Positions 39,432 through 48,665 of a stretch of DNA of 64,000 nucleotides are shown here, piece by piece (the stretch's first letter is position 1; every line of letters starts with the position of its first letter). The DNA comes from Pseudarthrobacter naphthalenicus. Lineage in GTDB: Bacteria > Actinomycetota > Actinomycetes > Actinomycetales > Micrococcaceae. The notes under the pieces are model-generated. The model had not been told where the DNA came from. It did not search any database and worked only from the letters and a program-made list of their open reading frames with translations. The stretch is from positions 62,001 to 126,000 of the forward strand of contig NZ_JARESG010000008.1 of the NCBI RefSeq assembly GCF_029076445.1, given 5' to 3'. The position numbers and the translations under genes are program-made.

Positions 39432-39432
<1 letters not shown>

Positions 39433-39950
39433 TGCAGGGCGACCTGGCGGGCACCAGCGACTGGCCGGAAGCAGGCTTTCCCGGCATCCGGGTCAATCCG
39501 CTGACCCTGATGCCGGAAATCATCAATGCGGAGGCCTGCAGCACGGCCCTTGCAGCGTCCACCGACCCGGCAGACCACATCTTTGTCCTGATCGTGGAAG
39601 GGCACGCCGCGGAGGCTGCCGAACTGCTGGCCGAAGCACGGTTCAAGGACCCCGAATCGTTCCGGCTGCGGGCATTCGAGGCAGAGGTGCTGCGCGTGTC
39701 GCACCGCTCGGACCGGGCACTGGAACTCTTCAAGCAACTGCTCGCCGAGTTCCAGGGAACCGAGCGTGAGGCCCTGGTCCTGCAGTACATCGGCAAGGTT
39801 CAGTACACCTCCGGCCACATCTCCGCAGCTGTTGAAGCCTTCGCCCGCGCGTTGGACCTGCGCGTGGCGCAATCCGCTGACGCCGCCCAGATCTACGCGT
39901 CCACGGTGGCCCTCCAGCGCGCGCGGGAGGTCCTGGACCTTGCCTGCTGA
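39432..39950 (+). CDS. TPR-like hypothetical protein downstream of aroB
   Basis: A 172-residue soluble protein starting in the aroB stop (TGATG). The second half reads as two to three tetratricopeptide-like helical pairs: LRVSHRSDRALELFKQLLAEF, VLQYIGKVQYTSGHISAAVEAFARALDLR, and QIYASTVALQRAREVLD. The first 70 residues are not recognisable. It could be a protein-binding adaptor; no catalytic residues are apparent. It occupies the slot often held by dehydroquinase (aroQ/aroD) or pepQ between aroB and efp. Confidence 0.78.
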
Positions 39951-39994
39951 GAGGGGCGGCCGTCCCGGGACGCAGGCTGCCTTGAAATTACCGG

Positions 39995-40000
39995 TAGAAT
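39995..40000 (+). promoter_or_regulatory. -10 element of the efp promoter
   Basis: TAGAAT matches the TANNNT consensus well. It gives a leader of roughly 97 bases before the efp GTG. No good -35 lies 17 bases upstream. Confidence 0.5.
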
Positions 40001-40103
40001 AGTTCTTGGATTTTTGACAAACACGAGTTGGCGGGCCTCCCGGCCTGACTGACCGGCATAGAACGTCTGAGAACTCACCGGACGAAGAAACCAAAGGAAA
40101 CCA

Positions 40104-40667
40104 GTGGCAACCACTAACGACATCAAGAACGGCACGGTCCTGAAGCTCGAAGGCCAGCTCTGGAACGTCATCGAATTTCAGCACGTCAAGCCCGGCAAGG
40201 GTGGCGCCTTTGTACGGACCAAGATGCGGAACGTGATGTCCGGCAAGGTTGTGGACAAGACGTTCAACGCCGGCCTCAAGATTGAGACCGCCACGGTTGA
40301 CCGCCGCGACTACCAGTACCTGTACCAGGACGGTGCCGACTTCGTGTTCATGGACACTTCCGACTTCGACCAGATCACGGTCTCCGGTGCAACGGTGGGC
40401 GACGCCACCAACTTCATGCTGGAGAACCAGATGGTCAACATCGCCATCCACGAAGGCAACCCGCTCTACATCGAACTCCCGCCGAGCGTTGTCCTGGAGA
40501 TCACCTACACCGAACCGGGCCTGCAGGGCGACCGGTCCTCCGCCGGCACCAAGCCGGCAACCCTGGAAACGGGTTACGAAATCCAGGTTCCGCTGTTCGT
40601 TGAGAACAACACCAAGGTCAAGGTTGACACTCGCGACGGCAGCTACCTCGGCCGGGTCAGCGAGTAG
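40104..40667 (+). CDS. efp: translation elongation factor P
   Basis: EF-P rescues ribosomes stalled at polyproline. The 187-residue product has three beta-barrel domains: KOW-like domain I with the tip loop [17 protein letters not shown] carrying Lys32, the OB domain, and the C-terminal signature [20 protein letters not shown]. The tip has the PGKGGA loop; whether Lys32 is modified is unknown, and no modification gene lies nearby. GTG start; AAAGGAAA precedes it. nusB starts inside the stop (TAGTG). Confidence 0.97.
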   Translation: MATTNDIKNGTVLKLEGQLWNVIEFQHVKPGKGGAFVRTKMRNVMSGKVVDKTFNAGLKIETATVDRRDYQYLYQDGADFVFMDTSDFDQITVSGATVGDATNFMLENQMVNIAIHEGNPLYIELPPSVVLEITYTEPGLQGDRSSAGTKPATLETGYEIQVPLFVENNTKVKVDTRDGSYLGRVSE

Positions 40668-41077
40668 TGAGCGCCCGCGGAAAGGCCCGGAACCGGGCAC
40701 TGGATGTGCTTTTCGAGGCTGAGCAGCGCTCAGTTTCGGCTTTTGACGTGCTGCGGGCACGGCGCGAAATGACTGATCAGATCATCAACCCGTACACCCT
40801 TGAAATTGTCGAAGGTGTCGTCTCGCAGCAGACCGCCATCGACGAGTTCCTCGAAACCTATTCCCAGGGCTGGACACTGGAGCGTATGCCTTCCGTGGAC
40901 CGCGTCATCCTGCGGATCGGCACGTGGGAACTGTTGTACAACGACGACGTCCCGGACGGCGTCGCCGTCAGTGAAGCAGTGGCCCTGGCCAAAACGCTCT
41001 CAACTGATGAGTCGCCGTCGTTCATCAACGGCCTCCTGGGACGCCTGCAGCAGCTGAAACCTTCGCTGCTCGCCTGA
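40667..41077 (+). CDS. nusB: transcription antitermination factor NusB
   Basis: All-helical partner of NusE/S10 in rRNA antitermination. The 136-residue product starts SARGKARNRALDVLFEAEQRS and has the C-terminal core VDRVILRIGTWELLY, PDGVAVSEAVALAKTLSTDESPSFINGLLGRL, as expected. The GTG overlaps the efp stop by one base. A 17-bp hairpin follows. Confidence 0.95.
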   Translation: MSARGKARNRALDVLFEAEQRSVSAFDVLRARREMTDQIINPYTLEIVEGVVSQQTAIDEFLETYSQGWTLERMPSVDRVILRIGTWELLYNDDVPDGVAVSEAVALAKTLSTDESPSFINGLLGRLQQLKPSLLA

Positions 41078-41119
41078 CGCAGCCGCTGTAACCCCTCCCG
41101 CCGAGCCCAAGCCACGCGG

Positions 41120-41157
41120 GGCAGAGCCCCGGCAGGTCCGCCTGCCGGGGCTCTGCC
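41120..41157 (+). terminator. hairpin terminator after nusB
   Basis: A perfect 17-bp stem (arms 41120-41136 and 41141-41157) with loop TCCG, without a T-tract. It marks the end of the aro-efp-nusB unit just before the catabolic island. Confidence 0.7.
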
Positions 41158-41188
41158 GTACCCGCAACAATGGCCCGCAACCTTCCGC

Positions 41189-41200
41189 ATCTATAGGATC
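41189..41200 (+). promoter_or_regulatory. gntR promoter (-10 TAGGAT) overlapping a candidate operator
   Basis: ATCTATAGGATC contains TAGGAT (41194-41199), ending six bases before the gntR ATG. The word TATAGGAT recurs, nearly as an inverted repeat, in the promoter of the neighbouring operon at 41989-42006, suggesting autoregulation. Confidence 0.5.
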
Positions 41201-41205
41201 TGACC

Positions 41206-41940
41206 ATGCCCAATGCGCCCAAAGTAACCCATGCCGATGCCAGGCCGGCAGTCCTGCGCGGGTCAGCCCCCACCAGCCGGAGCGTCAGCCGCCAGGTGCT
41301 CGCCGATCACGTCTATGCCGAGCTGTTGGCATCCCTCATGGACGGGCGCCTGGCGCCAGGCGCCGTGGTGAGCATTGACGGGACCGCCCGTGAACTCGAT
41401 GTTTCCCCCACCCCCGTCCGCGAGGCACTGGCACGCCTGGAACACACCGGCATGGTCCGCCGGGTTGCGTTGAAGGGTTACCGGGTAGCTCCCGTCTTTA
41501 CGCGGGAGGACTTTGCCGAGCTGATGGAGGCCCGCCTGGCGATTGAGCCGGTAAATGCCCGCCTGGCCTGTGAACGAACCACCCGTCACGGCCTGGCCGA
41601 GCTCGCCCAGACGGTTGAGGACATGAAGTCAGCACCACGGGGACCCGCCTTTGCTGAATTCAAGGCCTACCTCGAAGCGGATGAGCGGTTCCACCAGGTA
41701 ATCGCCCGGCTAACCCGCAACCAGTTCCTGGAGGCCGCTTACTCGGCCCTGGGGGGACAGGTGCAGCGTTTCCGCCTCTTCAGCGGCGTGGGCATCACGG
41801 ACGCCGAATATGCGATCGCCGAGCATCAGGCGGTCCTGGAGGCCTTTACGGCCGGCAACCCGGACAAGGCCGCGGCCGCCATGGCAGAGCACATCCGGAA
41901 GGTTCGCTCCAGGGCCATGGCGGACGCCCCGGAACACTAG
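41206..41940 (+). CDS. GntR family regulator, FCD (FadR-C-terminal) subfamily
   Basis: A 244-residue repressor candidate for the adjoining catabolic genes. The winged helix-turn-helix is at about residues 30-95 (VSRQVLADHVYAELLASLMDGRLAPG, GTARELDVSPTPVREALARLEHTGMV). The FCD effector domain follows, with the usual metal-ligand pattern: Asp in FAELMEARLAIEP, His in ADERFHQVIARL, and further His in EHQAVLEAFTAG and AEHIRKVR. FCD regulators of this kind often bind sugar acids or other carboxylates. No Shine-Dalgarno precedes the ATG; leaderless start. It reads in the same direction as the operon it faces, 93 bases away. Confidence 0.88.
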   Translation: MPNAPKVTHADARPAVLRGSAPTSRSVSRQVLADHVYAELLASLMDGRLAPGAVVSIDGTARELDVSPTPVREALARLEHTGMVRRVALKGYRVAPVFTREDFAELMEARLAIEPVNARLACERTTRHGLAELAQTVEDMKSAPRGPAFAEFKAYLEADERFHQVIARLTRNQFLEAAYSALGGQVQRFRLFSGVGITDAEYAIAEHQAVLEAFTAGNPDKAAAAMAEHIRKVRSRAMADAPEH

Positions 41941-41971
41941 AGGCCGCCCCGACGAAGTCATCAGTGTGACG

Positions 41972-42006
41972 TTGACAACTTCCTTTTGATAGTGGATCCT
42001 ATAGGA
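41972..42006 (+). promoter_or_regulatory. promoter and palindromic operator of the catabolic operon
   Basis: A consensus -35 TTGACA (41972-41977) is followed after 17-19 bases by overlapping symmetric words: ATAGTGGATCCTAT (41989-42002) and TCCTATAGGA (41997-42006). The -10 would lie inside them (TCCTAT). GntR binding here would block RNA polymerase. A good ribosome binding site (AAAGGAG) precedes the first gene. Confidence 0.6.
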
Positions 42007-42033
42007 AAGAGGATTCCAAAGGAGTAAAACATC

Positions 42034-43038
42034 GTGGCTTACACAGCTGAGAATTGGCCCATCACCGCAGCCCTGCTGCAGTTTCCGGGCACCGACGCCA
42101 ACGGCGTGAACATCAACGATGCTGACGCGTCCGTTTGGGCCGAGGTCCTCACCGAAGTCAAGGAAGCCGGCTTTGCCAACGCCGACCTGACGGACAGCTG
42201 GGTCCGGCCCGGGGACCTCAGCGGGGAGCGGCTGGCCGAGTTCAAACGGACGGCGGACGCCGTAGGCATCGGCGTTCCGGTCATCTCCGCCATCCGGCGC
42301 AGCGTCATCGAGGAAGGCAACTGGGAAGCCAACCTGGCCTACAGCCACCGCACCATCGACGCCGCCGCCGAGCTGGGCTGCGAAGTAGTCTCCTTCGGCC
42401 TGCACCAGGCCATCACGGCCGAGCAGCAAAAACAGCTCTGGTTCTGGACTGTCGAAGGCTACAAGGACCCGGCCGGGAACAAGGAAGCCTGGGGCAACGC
42501 CGTCAGCCGGCTCCGTGAACTCGGCCGCCACGCCGCGGAAGTGGGCGTCCTGCTCTCCCTCGAAATGTACGAGGACACCTACCTGGGCACCGCTGACTCC
42601 TCCGTGCAGCTCGTCCAGGACATCGGGCTGTCCAACGTTGGGCTCAACCCGGATCTCGGCAACCTCATCCGGGTCCACCGCCCCATCGAGGACTGGCGCG
42701 AGATGGTGGCCAAAACCCTCCCGTACTCCAACTACTGGCACATGAAGAACTACATCCGCGATGAGGACATGGCCCGGGACTCCTACGTGGCCATGCCTGC
42801 CCCCATGGAAAGCGGCCTCATCAATTACCGCGAGGCCTTCAAAGTGGCGCTGTCCGTTGGCTTCCAGGGCATTCTCTGCACCGAGCACTACGGCGGTGAC
42901 GGGCTCAGCGTCACCGCAAGCAACCAGGATTACCTCCGCCGCCAGGTCCTGCCGAAGGCAGAGGGTTACGCGCTCGGCACGAGCCAGGTGGCGCAGGGAC
43001 GGCAGCAGCCGTCCGCCGCTGCACTCGCCAGCGTCTAG
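42034..43038 (+). CDS. PF01261 TIM-barrel enzyme (sugar phosphate isomerase/epimerase family)
   Basis: First gene of the catabolic operon, 334 residues, GTG start behind AAAGGAG. The xylose-isomerase-like barrel shows candidate metal ligands in VLLSLEMYEDTYLG (Glu), VGLNPDLGNLIRVH (Asp), YWHMKNY (His) and GILCTEHYGGDG (Glu). Members of this superfamily include the Brucella isomerase EryC and the decarboxylase OiaC, which turns 3-oxo-isoapionate into L-erythrulose. Either role would fit here: an epimerase of tetrulose phosphates or a decarboxylase feeding L-erythrulose to the kinase next door. I cannot decide from sequence. Confidence 0.8.
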   Translation: MAYTAENWPITAALLQFPGTDANGVNINDADASVWAEVLTEVKEAGFANADLTDSWVRPGDLSGERLAEFKRTADAVGIGVPVISAIRRSVIEEGNWEANLAYSHRTIDAAAELGCEVVSFGLHQAITAEQQKQLWFWTVEGYKDPAGNKEAWGNAVSRLRELGRHAAEVGVLLSLEMYEDTYLGTADSSVQLVQDIGLSNVGLNPDLGNLIRVHRPIEDWREMVAKTLPYSNYWHMKNYIRDEDMARDSYVAMPAPMESGLINYREAFKVALSVGFQGILCTEHYGGDGLSVTASNQDYLRRQVLPKAEGYALGTSQVAQGRQQPSAAALASV

Positions 43039-43093
43039 TCCGGGCCGCTTCGAACGGACACGGCATCAACACAACGGATTCGATGAGGAAACC

Positions 43094-44872
43094 ATGACCC
43101 AGATCTTTGACAACCCCGCTGATTTCGCGGATGAGGCACTGGACGGCTTTGTGGCGGCCAACCGAGGCTATGTGGCCCGGGTGGACGGCGGCGTGGTCCG
43201 CTCCACAGAGGTACCCGCCGGCCAAGTGGCCCTGGTAGTAGGCGGCGGTTCCGGCCACTACCCGGCCTTCGCGGGCCTGGTGGGGCCCGGCCTTGCCGCG
43301 GGCTCCGCCTGCGGCAACATGTTCGCTTCCCCGGCGGCCGGCCAGGTCTACCGGGTGGCCAAGGCATCCAACGCCGGCGGCGGCGTGCTGCTGAGCTACG
43401 GCAACTACGCCGGTGATGTGCTCCACTTCGGCCAGGCCCAGCTTCGCCTTAACGCCGAGGGCATCGAAACGCGGACCGTCCTGGTCACCGACGACATCGC
43501 CAGCGCACCGCTGGACCAGATCGAAAAGCGCCGCGGCATCGCCGGCGACCTCACCGTGTTCAAGATCGCCGGCGCCGCCGCCGAAGCAGGACTGGACCTC
43601 GACGCTGTGGAGCGCCTGGCCATCCGGACCAACTACCGCACCCGCTCCCTGGGCGTCGCGTTTGATGGCTGCACCCTTCCGGGAGCCGACGCGCCGCTGT
43701 TCCACGTTCCCGAAGGGCAGATGTCGCTGGGCCTTGGCATCCACGGCGAACCGGGAATTTCCGAGCACCCAATGCCCACCGCTTCCGAGCTGGCCGACCT
43801 CCTGGTCTCCAAGCTCCTGGCGGACAAACCTGACGACGCCGGAAACCGCGTCGTGGCCATCGTCAACGGCCTGGGCACCGTCAAGTACGACGAACTGTTC
43901 CTGCTTTTCGGCAAAATCGAGAAGCTCCTCTCCGCTGCCGGCCTGACCGTTGTGGAACCCGAATGCGGAGAGCTGGTCACCAGCCTGGACATGTCCGGGC
44001 TCTCACTGACCCTGCTCTGGCTGGACGAGGAACTCGAAGAACTCTGGGCCGCCCCGGCCGACACGCCGGCGTTCCGCAAGGGCAACCTCGCCCCGCGGGC
44101 CCGCCGCGAACTGGCCGGGCCGGAAGACGCCGTGGCGGGCGAGGTGGAAGACACCACGCCGGCAGCGGCTGACCTGGGCCGGCTCGCAGCCGCCGTCCTC
44201 GCCCAAATCCAGGACGTCGTCATCGAACATGAAGACGAGCTGGGCAACCTGGACGCCATCGCGGGCGACGGTGACCACGGCATCGGCATGCGCCGCGGCA
44301 TTGACGCCGCCGCAGCGGCAGGCCGGGACGTGTCCGCGGCCGGGCTCTCGGTGCAACGCGTCCTGACCGCTGCAGGGGAAGCCTGGAGCGAACGGGCCGG
44401 CGGCACCTCCGGGGCGCTCTGGGGATCCGCGGTGATCGCCGCCGGTCTCGCGCTCGGCAACAAGGACGCCTACCGCGGCGCCGATGCCGCTGCCGCCGTC
44501 ACCGCCTTCGTGGACGCCATCACCGCGCTCGGCAAGGCAGAACCGGGGGACAAGACCATGGTTGATGCGCTGCTGCCCTTCAAGGACACCTTCCTTGCCG
44601 CGTTCGACGGCGGCGCCCAGGTAGCCGTAGCCCTCGCCTCGGCAGCCACTGCCGCCCGCGAAGCGGCGGATGCCACCGCGTCGCTCCGGCCGCTCAAAGG
44701 CCGGGCACGGCCGCTGGCTGAAAAGAGCGTGGGCCACCCCGATCCGGGCGCCGTCTCGTTCGGCCTGATCGCCGCGCGCGTCTCCGCCTACATCGACACA
44801 GCACTGAACGACACCCCACTGAATGATTCCCGGCTGGCTGCCTCGGTGGCCGGAAATGGAGCAGAAGCATGA
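43094..44872 (+). CDS. dihydroxyacetone kinase family protein, fused DhaK-DhaL (LerK/DerK-like tetrulose kinase)
   Basis: An ATP-dependent ketose kinase of 592 residues with both domains in one chain. The DhaK part (1-335) has [30 protein letters not shown] and the substrate-binding His in [13 protein letters not shown]; the DhaL part (about 375-575) has the nucleotide loop [26 protein letters not shown] and GHPDPGAVS. In mycobacteria, DAK-family enzymes LerK and DerK phosphorylate L- and D-erythrulose. The neighbouring RpiB- and TIM-like isomerases make an erythrulose kinase more likely than glycerone kinase. ATG behind GAGGAA. Its stop overlaps the next gene (ATGA). Confidence 0.9.
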   Translation: MTQIFDNPADFADEALDGFVAANRGYVARVDGGVVRSTEVPAGQVALVVGGGSGHYPAFAGLVGPGLAAGSACGNMFASPAAGQVYRVAKASNAGGGVLLSYGNYAGDVLHFGQAQLRLNAEGIETRTVLVTDDIASAPLDQIEKRRGIAGDLTVFKIAGAAAEAGLDLDAVERLAIRTNYRTRSLGVAFDGCTLPGADAPLFHVPEGQMSLGLGIHGEPGISEHPMPTASELADLLVSKLLADKPDDAGNRVVAIVNGLGTVKYDELFLLFGKIEKLLSAAGLTVVEPECGELVTSLDMSGLSLTLLWLDEELEELWAAPADTPAFRKGNLAPRARRELAGPEDAVAGEVEDTTPAAADLGRLAAAVLAQIQDVVIEHEDELGNLDAIAGDGDHGIGMRRGIDAAAAAGRDVSAAGLSVQRVLTAAGEAWSERAGGTSGALWGSAVIAAGLALGNKDAYRGADAAAAVTAFVDAITALGKAEPGDKTMVDALLPFKDTFLAAFDGGAQVAVALASAATAAREAADATASLRPLKGRARPLAEKSVGHPDPGAVSFGLIAARVSAYIDTALNDTPLNDSRLAASVAGNGAEA

Positions 44873-45363
44873 GCAGCACCCCCAGTACGCCGGCAGGATG
44901 GCGCATCGTCATTGGCAACGATGAGGCCGGCGTCGAATACAAGGTAGCGCTGAAGGCGCTGCTCGAAGCGGACAGCCGGGTCGCGTCCGTCGTGGACATC
45001 GGCGTGGGCGCGGACGACTCAACCGCCTACCCGCATGTTGCCGTTGACGCGGCCCGCAAGGTAGCCGAAGGCCACGCGGACCGTGCGCTGTTGATCTGCG
45101 GCACCGGCCTGGGCGTCGCCATCGCAGCCAACAAGGTGCCCGGGATCCGGGCCGTCACCGCCCACGACGGCTACTCCGTGGAACGATCGGTTCTCAGCAA
45201 CAACGCGCAGGTACTCACCATGGGGCAGCGCGTAATCGGCCTGGAGCTGGCCAAGAAGCTCGTCGGTGAATGGCTGGACTACCGCTTCGATGCGACTTCA
45301 TCCTCCGCCGCCAAGGTGGACGCCATCTGCTCCTACGAGCCCGAATACACGAAAGCAGTCTGA
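44869..45363 (+). CDS. RpiB/LacAB family isomerase (D-erythrulose 4-phosphate isomerase-like)
   Basis: A 164-residue sugar-phosphate isomerase. It has [21 protein letters not shown] (His-Asp/Glu phosphate site), [20 protein letters not shown], the catalytic Cys in [46 protein letters not shown] and a C-terminal helix. Classical RpiB isomerises ribose 5-phosphate; DerI/EryI relatives convert D-erythrulose 4-phosphate to D-erythrose 4-phosphate. The coupling to a DAK kinase and to a TIM homologue in one operon favours the latter. Confidence 0.88.
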   Translation: MSSTPSTPAGWRIVIGNDEAGVEYKVALKALLEADSRVASVVDIGVGADDSTAYPHVAVDAARKVAEGHADRALLICGTGLGVAIAANKVPGIRAVTAHDGYSVERSVLSNNAQVLTMGQRVIGLELAKKLVGEWLDYRFDATSSSAAKVDAICSYEPEYTKAV

Positions 45364-45365
45364 TC

Positions 45366-46355
45366 ATGACCGAAACAGCAAGCACCCCCAACGCGGCGGC
45401 CAACAGCGCACGCAAGATCGCCGTCGTCGGTTCGGGTTACATGGGCGGCGGGATCGCGCAGGTCCTGGCACTCGGCGGTGCCCGCGTGGCACTGGCAGAC
45501 GTGTCCGCCGAAGTGGCGCAGAGCAACTACGACAGGCTCCTCGCCGAATCGGACCAGTTCGTGGCCGACGGCCTTTTCCCCGCCGGTTCCACCGAAATCC
45601 TGAAGCAGAACCTCTGGGCCGCCCGGGACATCGAGGAAGCCGTTGCCGACGCGGACTTCATCGAGGAAGCCGTCCCCGAAGTCATCGCCATTAAGCACCA
45701 GACACTTGCCCGCATCAGCGCCGCAGCCCGGCCGGACGCCATCATCGGGTCCAACACCTCCACCATCTCCATCGCTGAGCTGTCCGAACCCGTAACCAAC
45801 CCGGAGCGGTTCCTCGGCGTTCACTTCTCCAACCCGTCGCCGTTCATTCCGGGCGTGGAGATCATCCCTCACGCCGGCACCTCCGCGACGACCGTCGGCG
45901 CCGTCCGCGACCTGGTCCATGCCGCCAATAAGCAGACCGCAGTGGTCAAGGACGTCACCGGCTTTGTGCTCAACCGCCTGCAGTACGCGCTGTTCCACGA
46001 AGCCGCGCAGCTGGTGGAGCAGGGAATCGCGACGGCGGATGACGTGGATACCCTGGTCCGCACCACCTTCGGCTTCCGGCTCCCGTTCTTCGGCCCGTTC
46101 GCCATTGCGGACATGGCGGGACTGGACGTCTACAACTTCTGCTACAAGTCGCTCCAGACCGAATTCCCTGAGCGGTTCGCCACCCCGAAGATCCTCACGG
46201 ACCTGGTGGAGGCCGGGAAGCTGGGCACCAAGACGGGCGCCGGCTTCCTCAACGTGCCCGCGGAGCGCACCCCCGAGCTCATTGCCTACCGCAACAAGGC
46301 CTACGTGGCCATGCAAAAGCTGATCGAAGACCTCGGCCCCGCGCCCATCCACTAA
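45366..46355 (+). CDS. 3-hydroxyacyl-CoA dehydrogenase-fold NAD-dependent dehydrogenase (possible acid-sugar dehydrogenase)
   Basis: A 329-residue protein with an N-terminal Rossmann domain (KIAVVGSGYMGGGIAQVLALGG), acidic NAD-specific turn (LADVS), the active-site region FLGVHFSNPSPFIPGVEIIP with a conserved His and Asn, and the C-terminal helical domain with VVKDVTGFVLNRLQYALFHEAAQLVEQGIATADDVD. The length and single catalytic domain match the branch that includes L-gulonate 3-dehydrogenase, not the fatty-acid multienzymes. In an operon without any CoA ligase, thiolase or hydratase, an acid-sugar substrate is more likely than a CoA ester. It lies two bases after the RpiB-like gene. Confidence 0.85.
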   Translation: MTETASTPNAAANSARKIAVVGSGYMGGGIAQVLALGGARVALADVSAEVAQSNYDRLLAESDQFVADGLFPAGSTEILKQNLWAARDIEEAVADADFIEEAVPEVIAIKHQTLARISAAARPDAIIGSNTSTISIAELSEPVTNPERFLGVHFSNPSPFIPGVEIIPHAGTSATTVGAVRDLVHAANKQTAVVKDVTGFVLNRLQYALFHEAAQLVEQGIATADDVDTLVRTTFGFRLPFFGPFAIADMAGLDVYNFCYKSLQTEFPERFATPKILTDLVEAGKLGTKTGAGFLNVPAERTPELIAYRNKAYVAMQKLIEDLGPAPIH

Positions 46356-46376
46356 CGCAGAATCCCAGGAGCAGCC

Positions 46377-47144
46377 ATGAATACCTTCCCCGCAGAACGC
46401 ACCGCCATCGTCACCGGAGCCGTTTCCGAACGCGGCATCGGCCGCGCCACCGTCAACTACCTGGCCGCCCAAGGCTGGAACATCGGCATCATCGACCTCG
46501 ACGACGCCCTGTGCAAAGCAACGGCCAAGGAGCTTTCCGAGCAGTACGGAGTGCAGGCCCACGGCGTCGGCGCCAACGTTGGCGATGAAACATCCGTCCG
46601 CAACGCCATCGACGAGCTCGAGGCAAACCTCCCGCAGATCGTGGCCCTGGCAAATGTCGCCGGCGTCAGCTCACCGGTTCCGTACCTGGAACTGGACGCT
46701 GCCGAATGGGACCGCGTGCTGGGCATCAACCTCAACGGCGTCCACTACGCCACCCGCCGGGTAGCCGAGTCCATGGTGAAGAACCGGATCGGGCGCATCG
46801 TCAACATCTCCTCCGTGTCAGCCCAGCGCGGCGGCGGCACGTTCTCCAAGACCCCGTACTCCGTGGCAAAGGCCGGCGTTATCGGTCTGACCCGCGCCAC
46901 GGCCCGGGAACTGGGGGAGTACGACATCACGGTCAACGCCATCTCCCCGGGTCCCATCGACACCGACATCATGGGCGGCACCCTCAGCCAGGAACGCAAG
47001 GAGGAACTTACCAAGGACCTGGTGGTCAACCGCGTCGGATCCACCCGCGACATCGCAGCAGCCATCGCCTTCCTCATCAGCGAGGACTCCGGCTACATCT
47101 CCGGCCAGACGCTGAATGTCGACGGCGGCCTCTACATGCACTAG
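46377..47144 (+). CDS. short-chain dehydrogenase/reductase (SDR)
   Basis: A 255-residue classical SDR. The cofactor loop is TGAVSERGIGRATVNYLA, with an Asp after beta-2 (IIDLDDA) indicating NAD; NVAG, the catalytic Ser in IVNISSVSA, YSVAKAG (YxxxK) and a C-terminal GQTLNVDGGLYMH are present. Possible roles in this operon are polyol (threitol/erythritol) dehydrogenase like DthD, or oxidation of an aldose to its lactone. AGGAG lies five bases before the ATG. Confidence 0.9.
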   Translation: MNTFPAERTAIVTGAVSERGIGRATVNYLAAQGWNIGIIDLDDALCKATAKELSEQYGVQAHGVGANVGDETSVRNAIDELEANLPQIVALANVAGVSSPVPYLELDAAEWDRVLGINLNGVHYATRRVAESMVKNRIGRIVNISSVSAQRGGGTFSKTPYSVAKAGVIGLTRATARELGEYDITVNAISPGPIDTDIMGGTLSQERKEELTKDLVVNRVGSTRDIAAAIAFLISEDSGYISGQTLNVDGGLYMH

Positions 47145-47156
47145 GAAAGGACCGCC

Positions 47157-47249
47157 GTGGCCTCCTGGACCAAAGAACGCAAAATCTACCTGGCAGTGGG
47201 CGTCATCGCCTGCCTGGTGGGCATAGCGCTCATCGTTTTCTCGCTCTAA
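47157..47249 (+). CDS. 30-residue single-span membrane peptide
   Basis: A very small gene between the SDR and the transporter: GTG start, AAAGG six bases upstream, 30 codons, TAA stop. The product begins MASWTKERKIY, followed by one hydrophobic helix of about 18 residues to the end. Basic residues before the helix put the N-terminus inside. Good spacing, a real ribosome binding site and its place directly before an MFS gene argue that it is translated. It may be an accessory peptide of the carrier; I know no family for it. Confidence 0.6.
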   Translation: MASWTKERKIYLAVGVIACLVGIALIVFSL

Positions 47250-47306
47250 ACCCTCTCCATCACCCCATCAGAACTGCCTGCCCCCCTGGCTCAATGAGGA
47301 GTTTAA

Positions 47307-48665
47307 ATGACTGTCAACACCGGAACGTCCGCCACTAAGGAGTTACTGGATTCACCGGTTCTCAAATCGGCGATTTCCAAAGCATCCTTCCGGCTCATGC
47401 CGATGCTCGTCATCCTGTACGTCGTGGCGTTCCTGGACCGCACGAACGTGGGCTTCGCCGAGGCAGCGCTGGAAATGGACAAAGGCATCACAGCCGGCGC
47501 TTACGCGCTTGGCGCCGGCATCTTTTTCATCGGCTACGCATTGTTTGAGATCCCGTCCAACCTGCTGCTGACCAGATTCGGCGCGAAGGTGTGGCTGGCC
47601 CGTATCGCCATCACGTGGGGCATCGTGTCCGCGTGCTTCGCGTTCGTCCAGGGCGAGACCTCCTTCATCATCCTGCGGTTCCTCCTGGGCGTGACCGAGG
47701 CCGGACTGTTCCCGGGCGTGATCATGTTCCTGGCCGCCTGGTTCCCCAACAAGGTCCGGGTGAAGATGTTTGCCATCTTCTACCTCGCCCAGCCCTTTTC
47801 CCAGATGATGGGCGCACCGCTCTCCGGCTGGCTCATCAACATCGGCGACCAGGTCCCCGGCGTGCACGGCTGGCAGGTCATGTTCTTCGTCGAAGGTGCC
47901 CTCGCAGTCGTGGCGGGCATCGCCGCGTACTTCTTCCTGATCAACAGCCCGCAGGACGCCAAGTTCCTGGACAAGGACGAGAAGAAGGCGCTCCTGGACG
48001 TTATGGCGCTGGAGGACACCGTCAAGGAAGAGTCCGGTCCGCGCGGTGTCCTTGCCGCCATGAAGAACGGCAAGGTCTGGTACTTCACGGTCATCTACTT
48101 CTGCCTCCAGATCGCAGTTTATGGTGTCACCTTCTACCTGCCGCAGCAGGTGGCCCAGCTGACCGGGCAGAAAGTGGGCCTCGCGGTCGGGCTGATGGCG
48201 GCCATCCCCTGGTTCTTCGGGATCTTTGCCTGCTACTTCATTGGCAAGGCGGCCAACACCATTGTGCGCCGCAGGGTGTGGGGCACAGGCCTGTTCCTCT
48301 CCACCGGGCTGTGCATCTTCGGCTCCGCATGGGCGGGCTCCAACCACCTTCCTGCGCTGGGCATCATCTTCATCACCCTCGCCGTCTGCAGCTTCCTTTC
48401 GATCGGGCCCATCGCCTGGTCCTACCCGACGGCGTTCCTCACCGGGACAGCGGCCGCTGCAGGAATCGGCCTGATCAACTCGCTGGGTAACCTGGGCGGA
48501 TTCGTCGCCCCTATCCTGCGGACCACGGTGAACCAGGTCACCGCATCGGACACCGGCACCATGGGCGTCTACGCGCTGGGTGTGCTTCCGTTCGTGGCGG
48601 CCATCATGATGTATGCCACCAAGCGGTTCAGCAATAGGGCGGACGATCTGCTCGACGATAAATGA
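47307..48665 (+). CDS. MFS transporter, ACS (anion:cation symporter) type
   Basis: A 452-residue carrier with about 12 membrane helices. The first helix and loop show the ACS family pattern: LVILYVVAFLDRTNVGFAEAAL, then GAGIFFIGYALFEIPSNLLLTRFGAKVWLARI and RFLLGVTEAGLFPGVIMFLAAWFP. ACS members usually import organic anions such as hexuronates, galactarate, tartrate or other sugar acids by proton symport. This is the best clue to the substrate class of the operon. ATG behind GAGGAG. The last gene of the operon overlaps its stop (ATGA). Confidence 0.9.
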   Translation: MTVNTGTSATKELLDSPVLKSAISKASFRLMPMLVILYVVAFLDRTNVGFAEAALEMDKGITAGAYALGAGIFFIGYALFEIPSNLLLTRFGAKVWLARIAITWGIVSACFAFVQGETSFIILRFLLGVTEAGLFPGVIMFLAAWFPNKVRVKMFAIFYLAQPFSQMMGAPLSGWLINIGDQVPGVHGWQVMFFVEGALAVVAGIAAYFFLINSPQDAKFLDKDEKKALLDVMALEDTVKEESGPRGVLAAMKNGKVWYFTVIYFCLQIAVYGVTFYLPQQVAQLTGQKVGLAVGLMAAIPWFFGIFACYFIGKAANTIVRRRVWGTGLFLSTGLCIFGSAWAGSNHLPALGIIFITLAVCSFLSIGPIAWSYPTAFLTGTAAAAGIGLINSLGNLGGFVAPILRTTVNQVTASDTGTMGVYALGVLPFVAAIMMYATKRFSNRADDLLDDK

